DNA from: Erysipelotrichaceae bacterium
GTDB taxonomy: Bacteria; Bacillota_I; Bacilli_A; RFN20; CAG-826
Direction: 5' to 3'
Length of the DNA: 36,147 nucleotides
NCBI GenBank assembly: GCA_015059185.1
Contig: SVAY01000016.1
Location: 1 to 36,147 of the forward strand
A program made the position numbers and the translations under genes. Under the pieces are notes generated by a model. It was not told the DNA's origin and made no database searches. It was given only the letters and a program-made list of their open reading frames with translations. Below are positions 7,340 to 12,422 of this stretch, piece after piece. Each line of letters begins with the position of its first letter. Within the stretch, counting starts at the first letter, position 1.

Positions 7340-8536
7340 ATGAGTGAAAACAAAAGCGATTTAAGCGTGCAAAAAGTTTATACACCAAAATTTATTATTG
7401 GTATTGTCGCCATCATTTTAGGTGTCATTATCTTAATTGTTGGAGGATATGTTGGGTATGTGTTACTTTCCTATTCTCGTATTGGAGATAAGAAACTTGA
7501 AGTGACCGGTACAGCCACTAAGGAAGTGGTGAACACTGGTGACGAATTAGTGATTACAACTTATAACATTGGTTTTGGTGCGTATTCTCAAGACTATACA
7601 TTCTTCTTAGATACTGGATACGATGAAAATGGTAATCCAACATGTGGAACATCTAGTACTGCAAAGAGTTATGATGATGTTGTCTTTAACACGAACGGAG
7701 CAATTAAAGCAGTGAAGGATCAAAACCCAGATTTTGCTTTATTCCAAGAAGTTGACACCAAGAGTACCCGTTCATATCATGTGAATCAAGATAAGGCAAT
7801 TGTTGATAGTTTTACTGGTTATAATCATACCCATGCGGTGAACTTCCATACCGCTTTCCTTCCGTATCCTTTATACGATATGCATGGTAAGGTTAATGCT
7901 GGATTAACCACTATGTCTAGATATACGATTTTAGAAGCGGAAAGAAAACAATATACAATTGCGGATGACTTTTCTAAATTATTTGACTTAGATCGTTGTT
8001 TCTCTGTTCAAAAAATGAAGGTGAATAACAATAAAGAACTCTATGTTATTAACTCCCATATGTCTGCTTATGATGAAGGGGGCAAGATTAGAGAAGCCCA
8101 AATGAAAGAGCTTAATGACTTCTTATCTTTATGTAAAGAAATAGGAGCCTATGTCGTCATTGGTGGAGACTTTAATCACGATTTATTAACATATAATCCA
8201 AATTTTAGTTATAACACTTCAACTAGTAGACCATTTAACATGACTAAAAAGACACCTGACTGGATTAGTTATCTCTTTAATGAAGAAGGTAAGGCCCCAT
8301 TTATTGATGGCTATTCTGTCGTGATTAATGATAACAATCCAACATGTCGTAATAATGATATTGAATGGGATCCAAAAACATCATTTGTTACCACAGTTGA
8401 TGGCTTTATTGTCAGTGATAACATCAGCGTGGAAAGCGTGGAAGTGATTCAAACTAAAAATGGCAAAAAGGGAATTGATGGCTTTGCTTATAGCGATCAT
8501 GAACCAGTCAAAATGACATTTAAATTACAAGCATAA
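7340..8536 (+). CDS. Membrane-anchored endonuclease/exonuclease/phosphatase (EEP) family protein
   Basis: A 398-residue protein with one N-terminal membrane helix (about residues 18-45) and an outward-facing EEP (DNase I-like) domain. The metal and catalytic motifs are present: TYNIGFG (about 74-80), FQEVD with the metal-binding Glu, NSHMSAY, GGDFNHD and the terminal SDHEPV. Family members cleave nucleic acids, phosphoinositides or sphingomyelin. Location outside the membrane suggests nucleotide or lipid scavenging; the substrate is not readable. It is followed by pepC with its own promoter, and the pair lies between the inverted 48-bp repeats. Confidence 0.85.
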   Translation: MSENKSDLSVQKVYTPKFIIGIVAIILGVIILIVGGYVGYVLLSYSRIGDKKLEVTGTATKEVVNTGDELVITTYNIGFGAYSQDYTFFLDTGYDENGNPTCGTSSTAKSYDDVVFNTNGAIKAVKDQNPDFALFQEVDTKSTRSYHVNQDKAIVDSFTGYNHTHAVNFHTAFLPYPLYDMHGKVNAGLTTMSRYTILEAERKQYTIADDFSKLFDLDRCFSVQKMKVNNNKELYVINSHMSAYDEGGKIREAQMKELNDFLSLCKEIGAYVVIGGDFNHDLLTYNPNFSYNTSTSRPFNMTKKTPDWISYLFNEEGKAPFIDGYSVVINDNNPTCRNNDIEWDPKTSFVTTVDGFIVSDNISVESVEVIQTKNGKKGIDGFAYSDHEPVKMTFKLQA

Positions 8537-8539
8537 TTA

Positions 8540-8569
8540 TTGAACGAAAATATAAGAAATGGGTATACT
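8540..8569 (+). promoter_or_regulatory. pepC promoter
   Basis: -35 TTGAAC (8540-8545), an 18-base spacer and -10 TATACT (8564-8569). The predicted start near 8576 leads directly to AAGGAG at 8579-8584. This shows that the in-frame TTG at 8540 is promoter DNA, not the pepC start. Confidence 0.75.
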
Positions 8570-8593
8570 TATGAACATAAGGAGTTTTTAATT

Positions 8594-9937
8594 ATGAAAA
8601 GTGAAGAATTAAATCTTAAGTGGCTCGCTAAAGACCGTGAAAAATATTTAGCAGATGATAAAAATACCGTCCTTAGACACGCTTTAAGCGCCAGCCCGTT
8701 TGATAATGTGGTGAAGAGTACAGACAAGGCTGAAGATACTCAATTTGTGTTCTCAATTGACGTTGAAACTCTTCCAGTCACTAACCAAAAGAGAAGTGGC
8801 AGATGTTGGATCTTCTCAGCTAGCAACGTGCTTAGAGAAATCATTGCTAAGAAATGTAATATCAAGGGACAATTTGAAATCTCTCAAAACTATATTGCTT
8901 ACTTTGATAAGATTGAGAAATTCAACTATTTTGCTCAAAGTTTAATTGAGTTATGCGAGCAAAATGCCAAACATGACGATCGTAAAGTTGCTTTCCTTTT
9001 AAGTGGTGTTGGTGATGGTGGCCAATGGCAAATGTACGTCAATTTAGTGAAGAAATACGGCATTGTTCCTAAGAGTGCAATGGTGGAAACTGAACAATCA
9101 AGTTCTACATTCGCATCCACTAGATTATGCAATGCTGCACTAAGAGAATTTGCGAGTAAGATCTTTAAGAGTTGGAAAGCAAATAAAGACCATGACAAGC
9201 TTATGAAACTTAAAGAAGACTTTGTGGATAAGGTCTATAATATTTTGACTAGTAGCTTTGGTTTGCCACCAGAAAAGTTTGATTTTGAATATATCGATAA
9301 AGATAACAAATATCATATCGAATCCGGTTTAACTCCTATTGAATTCTTTAATAAATATATCGGAGAAGATATCGATGATTTTGTGAGTATTATCCACGCT
9401 CCAACAGATGATAAACAATATAACAAGACCTACTCTATTGAATATGTGAATAACGTTTATGGAGGCACACCTGTTACTCACCTTAACGTTTCCTTTGACC
9501 GTATGGAAAAGGCTATTATTAATCAACTTAAAGATGGAGAAATCGTATGGTTTGGTAGTGATGTTGGAAACTTCGGCGATAGAGAAGCAGGTATCTGGGA
9601 TACCAATATCTATGACTATATGAGCGCATTCAAAGTGAATCGTGTCTTTGATAAGGCTGATATGCTTGATTTCTATCAAGCTGCAATGAATCACGCGATG
9701 TGTATTGTCGGTGTTGATTTAAAAAGAGGCAAACCAATTAGATGGAAAATTGAAAACTCTTGGGGTGAAGCAAGTGGTAAAAACGGCTTCTACTTAATGA
9801 GTGAAGATTTCTTTAAAGCCTTTACCTTCCAAGCCGCAGTGAGAAAGAAATATCTCGTTAAAGAAGAACTTGATGCATTAAATAAAGAAGCTAAACTTCT
9901 CCCACCTTGGGATCCATTTGGCACTTTAGCGGACTAA
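8594..9937 (+). CDS. pepC: Aminopeptidase C (bleomycin hydrolase family, peptidase C1B)
   Basis: A 447-residue cytosolic cysteine aminopeptidase of the expected family length. The papain-type triad is visible: Cys71 in RSGRCWIFSASN, His367 in NHAMCIVGVD and Asn388 in ENSWGEASGKNGFY; the oxyanion Gln is in VTNQKRSG. PepC enzymes form hexameric barrels and trim residues from peptide N-termini, supplying amino acids from imported peptides. The start at ATG 8594 is fixed by AAGGAG 9 bases upstream and by a promoter covering the longer reading. The gene ends at a strong terminator. Confidence 0.95.
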   Translation: MKSEELNLKWLAKDREKYLADDKNTVLRHALSASPFDNVVKSTDKAEDTQFVFSIDVETLPVTNQKRSGRCWIFSASNVLREIIAKKCNIKGQFEISQNYIAYFDKIEKFNYFAQSLIELCEQNAKHDDRKVAFLLSGVGDGGQWQMYVNLVKKYGIVPKSAMVETEQSSSTFASTRLCNAALREFASKIFKSWKANKDHDKLMKLKEDFVDKVYNILTSSFGLPPEKFDFEYIDKDNKYHIESGLTPIEFFNKYIGEDIDDFVSIIHAPTDDKQYNKTYSIEYVNNVYGGTPVTHLNVSFDRMEKAIINQLKDGEIVWFGSDVGNFGDREAGIWDTNIYDYMSAFKVNRVFDKADMLDFYQAAMNHAMCIVGVDLKRGKPIRWKIENSWGEASGKNGFYLMSEDFFKAFTFQAAVRKKYLVKEELDALNKEAKLLPPWDPFGTLAD

Positions 9938-9956
9938 TAAAATATTTTTAAGATTT

Positions 9957-9981
9957 AACACTAGCATAGCTAGTGTTTTTT
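9957..9981 (+). terminator. Rho-independent terminator after pepC
   Basis: A perfect nine-base stem AACACTAGC (9957-9965), loop ATA and GCTAGTGTT (9969-9977), followed by a T-run. Confidence 0.92.
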
Positions 9982-9998
9982 CTTTGCTTTAAAAATTT

Positions 9999-10046
9999 TT
10001 TCAACATTTTGCATTTTTCTTCCGTCTTTATAAAGAAATATAGGGG
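9999..10046. repeat. 48-bp repeat, copy B, at the promoter of toxin-like unit 1
   Basis: The reverse complement of 7161-7208 with one mismatch. On the plus strand it places TATAAA at 10029-10034, so unit 1 transcription could begin near 10041. Each copy points outward from the EEP-pepC pair: copy A toward the surface protein gene, copy B toward the first small peptide. No good -35 is seen. On the minus strand it carries a decayed copy of the small ORF at 7193. Confidence 0.85.
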
Positions 10047-10063
10047 CAAAAACTGCCCTTATA
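10039..10063 (+). promoter_or_regulatory. 5' hairpin of the unit 1 toxin-like mRNA
   Basis: TATAGGGGCA (10039-10048), loop AAAAC and TGCCCTTATA (10054-10063) form a ten-base-pair stem with one G-U pair. It would sit at the very 5' end of the predicted mRNA, where stable hairpins commonly protect type I toxin messages. Confidence 0.55.
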
Positions 10064-10145
10064 GTCAAAGCAAAGACTTTAACACTCGGAAGGAAGGCTC
10101 CCTGGACCACGGTCAACGTAACCACGGTGAAAGGGGGTGATATCC

Positions 10146-10223
10146 ATGGAACAATTAGAGACCGTGCTCTCATATATTGTTCTATGCTTACTTATTTGTC
10201 TAATGGTGCTAATCGTTAGATAA
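10146..10223 (+). CDS. 25-residue hydrophobic peptide, putative type I toxin (unit 1)
   Basis: The peptide starts MEQLETVLSYIVLCLLIC and ends LIVR, with a single hydrophobic helix over residues 7-24 and a basic last residue. An unusually long ribosome site AAGGGGGTGAT (10131-10141) lies 4 bases before ATG 10146. It aligns without gaps to the unit 2 peptide, sharing ME, T6, S9, IVLCL and ICL. Tiny membrane peptides with extended ribosome sites and a convergent antisense RNA are typical of type I toxins (Fst, TxpA/BsrG and Ibs families), which depolarise the membrane. I do not recognise this as a named family, and the toxin role is inference. It could instead be a small regulatory membrane peptide. 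Confidence 0.65.
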   Translation: MEQLETVLSYIVLCLLICLMVLIVR

Positions 10224-10280
10224 AAAAAGAAGCCGTTGGCCCGATAGCTATTAAGTGGTCTTGGGGGCTTCCTTCTTTAT
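10223..10280 (-). ncRNA. Predicted antisense RNA of unit 1
   Basis: On the minus strand an extended -10 TGATATAAT (10295 to 10287) with -35-like TTGTCT 16 bases upstream predicts a start near 10280. The RNA runs into GAAGCC...GGCTTC, followed by seven T (plus-strand A 10222-10228), a clear rho-independent end. The roughly 57-base RNA is fully complementary to the 3' untranslated region of the unit 1 mRNA. Its 5' half (AAGAAGGAAGCCCCC, then AGACCAC) also repeats the mRNA 5' leader. Confidence 0.65.
10229..10280 (+). terminator. Shared stem and likely 3' end of the unit 1 mRNA
   Basis: GAAGCC (10229-10234) pairs with GGCTTC (10266-10271), with an inner GGCC/GGTC helix, followed by CTTCTTTAT. 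The T-run is weaker in this direction than on the minus strand, so this looks like a bidirectional terminator. Confidence 0.5.
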
Positions 10281-10286
10281 AGCTAA

Positions 10287-10295
10287 ATTATATCA
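10287..10295 (-). promoter_or_regulatory. Extended -10 promoter of antisense RNA 1
   Basis: The minus-strand reading is TGATATAAT, a perfect extended -10, identical to the one at the end of unit 2. A -35-like TTGTCT lies 16 bases upstream. Confidence 0.7.
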
Positions 10296-10384
10296 AATAA
10301 TCCGTCAAAGACAAGACGTTAAAACTCGGAACGGAGTGCCCTTTGGACTATGAATACCCCATTCGTTAGAAAGGAGGGCACGCT

Positions 10385-10462
10385 ATGGAATATGTTGTGA
10401 CAGCGATGTCATTAATAGTTCTATGCTTGTTTATTTGTTTATTGATGAAAGTCAGTAAATAA
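10385..10462 (+). CDS. 25-residue hydrophobic peptide, putative type I toxin (unit 2)
   Basis: The peptide starts MEYVVTAMSLIVLCLFIC and ends MKVSK. It has one hydrophobic helix and a basic tail, as in unit 1, and the same length and core (IVLCLxICL). The ribosome site AAAGGAGG (10370-10377) lies 7 bases before ATG 10385. GTGCCC (10336-10341) upstream can pair with GGGCAC (10376-10381) and hide the ribosome site. The third-base and residue changes relative to unit 1, with reading frame and length preserved, argue that the peptide is under selection. Confidence 0.65.
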   Translation: MEYVVTAMSLIVLCLFICLLMKVSK

Positions 10463-10519
10463 AAAAGAAGCCTATAGGCAATCTTGCTAATTAGTAGTCT
10501 CTAGGGCTTCCGTTCTTAT
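10462..10519 (-). ncRNA. Predicted antisense RNA of unit 2
   Basis: The minus-strand extended -10 TGATATAAT (10534 to 10526) predicts a start near 10519. The RNA ends with GAAGCCCTA...TAGGCTTC and six T (plus-strand A 10461-10466). Length, start and end positions match antisense RNA 1. It covers the 3' untranslated region of the unit 2 mRNA. Confidence 0.65.
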
Positions 10520-10525
10520 AGCAAT

Positions 10526-10534
10526 ATTATATCA
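10526..10534 (-). promoter_or_regulatory. Extended -10 promoter of antisense RNA 2
   Basis: The minus-strand reading is TGATATAAT, identical to the antisense 1 promoter. The -35 region is weak. The element overlaps the region just upstream of comFA, where plus-strand TATTAT (10525-10530) may serve as comFA's -10. Confidence 0.7.
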
Positions 10535-10545
10535 CAGTTATTGTT

Positions 10546-11718
10546 ATGGAAAATAAAAAGATTGATTCAAGTTATGTATGTCCTATATGCGGGTGTAAAG
10601 ACCCTAGGTTTTTTGGTGTGAAAAGTGGAAGGACGTATTGCCGAAGATGCATCTCGTTTAGAGGTGAAGAGGCTAATAATGATCAAGCATATCCTAAACG
10701 CGCTCCGATCTATATTGATTATGAATTATCAGAAGATCAAAAAAGATTATCTAATCAACTAGTAGAGAATTATAAACAAGGTATCAATTCGCTCGTTCAT
10801 GCGGTATGTGGAAGTGGTAAAACCGAGATTGTTTTAGAGGTGATTAAATATGTTATTAACTGTGGAGAAAAGGTGGGATTTGCCATTCCTAGAAAAGATG
10901 TTGTTATTGAATTAAGCAAGAGATTTAAAGCGATTTTTAAGCAAAACTCGGTTATTTCTTTATATGGAGGCCATACTTCTAATAAGAAAGGAGACCTTAT
11001 AATTTTAACCACTCATCAACTATTTCGTTATTACCATTATTTCGATTTACTCATTATGGATGAGATTGATGCTTTTCCATTTAAGGGGAATGAAATACTC
11101 AAAGCATTCTTTTATCGAGCGATTAAAAATAAATTCATTTTGATGAGTGCGACTCCAAGCGTAGAAATGGTAGATGCGTTTAAAAAAGATGGCTTCCAAT
11201 TATTAGAACTTTATTCTAGATTTCATACCTATCCTTTACCTGTTCCTCGATGCTATATCAAAAGCACGATTGTTTTATTTTTTCTACTTGTTGAATTAAC
11301 GTCTAAATATGTTAAAGCACATAAGCCGGTGATGATTTTTGTTCCGACCATTGAATATAGCGAGAACATCTATTCATTGTTATCAATATTTGTTAAAGGT
11401 GGGATGCCGGTTCATTCTAAAAGAAAAGATCGAGAAGCTATTATTGACGGCTTTATGAATGGGAAATATAAGTATCTAGTAACTACTGCGGTACTAGAAA
11501 GAGGAGTAACGGTTAAAAACGCTCAAGTGATTGTTTTTCGTGCGGACCACAATATTTATAACCAATATACCTTAGTCCAAATATCTGGAAGGGTGGGGAG
11601 GAAGAAAGACGCTCCGACGGGGGAGGTGATATATCTTGCAAAAGAAGAAACAAACGACATGGCAGAGTCCATTAAAGAGATTAAAAGAGCCAACAAGAAT
11701 TTGCAAACTTTGCTTTAA
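10546..11718 (+). CDS. comFA: ComFA-like DNA-uptake helicase
   Basis: A 390-residue superfamily 2 ATPase. An N-terminal zinc finger (CPICG and CRRC, about residues 18-45) precedes Walker A CGSGKTEIV (about 89-97), the DEAD-box motif MDEIDAFPF, SATPS, and C-terminal motifs VTTAVLERGVTV and QISGRVGR. ComFA drives transport of single-stranded DNA through the membrane during competence. The gene overlaps comFC. No ribosome site precedes ATG 10546, which lies about 9 bases from a possible start set by TATTAT at 10525-10530. It directly follows the antisense promoter of unit 2. Confidence 0.88.
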   Translation: MENKKIDSSYVCPICGCKDPRFFGVKSGRTYCRRCISFRGEEANNDQAYPKRAPIYIDYELSEDQKRLSNQLVENYKQGINSLVHAVCGSGKTEIVLEVIKYVINCGEKVGFAIPRKDVVIELSKRFKAIFKQNSVISLYGGHTSNKKGDLIILTTHQLFRYYHYFDLLIMDEIDAFPFKGNEILKAFFYRAIKNKFILMSATPSVEMVDAFKKDGFQLLELYSRFHTYPLPVPRCYIKSTIVLFFLLVELTSKYVKAHKPVMIFVPTIEYSENIYSLLSIFVKGGMPVHSKRKDREAIIDGFMNGKYKYLVTTAVLERGVTVKNAQVIVFRADHNIYNQYTLVQISGRVGRKKDAPTGEVIYLAKEETNDMAESIKEIKRANKNLQTLL

Positions 11719-12304
11719 GGAATTTAAGATTGATTCTTTAAGGACATTATTTAATAAGAATATTCATGTGTGCGATAAGTGTTTTAAAAAATATCACGCT
11801 CAATTTATTAATTTCAAAATACTGAATGTGAAAGGGGTATCGATTTATAAATACGATGATAATATTAGAGAATTGATCTATCAATTTAAGGGTTGTTATG
11901 ATATTGAATTAGGTAGTTTGTTCTTAGAACAATATCTACTATATTTTAAAACGATGTTTAAAGGATATTATCTTATCCCCATTCCTTCTTACTATAAAGA
12001 TGATATAAGAAGAGAATTTAATCATGTGATTGAAGCATTTAACTGTTTAAAGCTGCCATATTTACCCATCATTGAAAAGATTGATGAATATAAGCAGTCT
12101 GATCAACATAAAACGGATAGGATGAACATATCTAAACACCTAAAAGTGTCCGATTTAGATAAAGTGCATGGAAAAAAGATTTTGCTTGTTGATGATGTAG
12201 TAACAACAGGCTCTACATTAAAAGCATGTATTGAGTTAATAAGAGGAGCCCATCCTAAAGACATCAAGATACTCACCATTGCAAAGACAATGAACCATTC
12301 CTAA
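11636..12304 (+). CDS. comFC: ComFC-like phosphoribosyltransferase-fold competence protein
   Basis: A 222-residue partner of ComFA. The N-terminal zinc finger has CKLC near residues 23-26 and CDKC near 46-49. The phosphoribosyltransferase domain carries LIPIPSYYKDDIRREFNH, a KTDRMNISKHLKV segment, and the PRPP-binding motif KILLVDDVVTTGSTLKAC. ComFC is needed for efficient transformation in competent Firmicutes. The start is taken as TTG 11636 because GGGGGAGGTGAT, a near-complete anti-16S match, lies 6 bases upstream. This creates an 83-base overlap with comFA, which would couple expression of the two. No later in-frame start keeps the first zinc knuckle. Confidence 0.85.
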   Translation: MQKKKQTTWQSPLKRLKEPTRICKLCFKEFKIDSLRTLFNKNIHVCDKCFKKYHAQFINFKILNVKGVSIYKYDDNIRELIYQFKGCYDIELGSLFLEQYLLYFKTMFKGYYLIPIPSYYKDDIRREFNHVIEAFNCLKLPYLPIIEKIDEYKQSDQHKTDRMNISKHLKVSDLDKVHGKKILLVDDVVTTGSTLKACIELIRGAHPKDIKILTIAKTMNHS

Positions 12305-12329
12305 CTATTATTTATTAATGCTATAAGCA

Positions 12330-12359
12330 TTGCAGGAGAATATAGAATAATGTTATATT
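12330..12359 (+). promoter_or_regulatory. secA operon promoter
   Basis: -35 TTGCAG (12330-12335), an 18-base spacer ending in TGT, and -10 TATATT (12354-12359). The predicted start is near 12366, giving a leader of about 57 bases. Confidence 0.6.
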
Positions 12360-12368
12360 ATTTAAGCG

Positions 12369-12410
12369 GCTCGAAGGTCGAGCTATTAAGAAAGGTGCAA
12401 TTTTATTGCA
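12369..12410 (+). promoter_or_regulatory. Two hairpins in the secA leader
   Basis: Hairpin 1: GCTCGA (12369-12374), loop AGG, TCGAGC (12378-12383). Hairpin 2: TGCAAT (12396-12401), loop TTT, ATTGCA (12405-12410), ending 12 bases before the secA ATG. The ribosome site (TAGGG, 12411-12415) is weak and abuts hairpin 2. No match to a known leader class is recognised. Confidence 0.45.
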
Positions 12411-12422
12411 TAGGGTATCAAT

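Larger units (their letters stand above)
10064..10297. repeat. Tandem unit 1 of the small-peptide/antisense-RNA module
   Basis: The first of two direct repeats with an offset of about 240 bases. Shared landmarks are GTCAAAG (10064 and 10304), ACTCGGAA (10084 and 10324), a strong ribosome site, a 25-codon peptide, GAAGCC...GGCTTC, and a minus-strand extended -10 at the end. Divergence is concentrated in the segments that pair with each other within a unit. Confidence 0.8.
10304..10534. repeat. Tandem unit 2 of the small-peptide/antisense-RNA module
   Basis: The second copy, about 240 bases downstream of unit 1 and with the same order of elements. No good promoter of its own is obvious; AATAAT at 10296-10301 is the best -10 candidate, with a poor -35. 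Confidence 0.8.

Noticed and set aside
8540..8593. An 18-residue N-terminal extension of PepC
   Set aside because: TTG 8540 is the -35 element itself, and the predicted transcription start near 8576 is downstream of it. AAGGAG fits ATG 8594.
9329..9694. A 121-codon minus-strand frame within pepC
   Set aside because: It lies wholly opposite a well-supported gene, has no ribosome site and shows no recognisable protein features.
10146..10280. The small peptides as leader peptides of transcription attenuators
   Set aside because: No run of one amino acid codon is present, and the following hairpin has its strong T-run on the minus strand. Unit 1 is followed by another complete unit, not by a biosynthetic gene.
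10064..10534. The two ~240-base repeats as a CRISPR array or riboswitch pair
   Set aside because: There are only two units, each with a coding frame, a ribosome site and a minus-strand promoter. Repeat and spacer sizes do not fit CRISPR, and no known riboswitch core is recognised.
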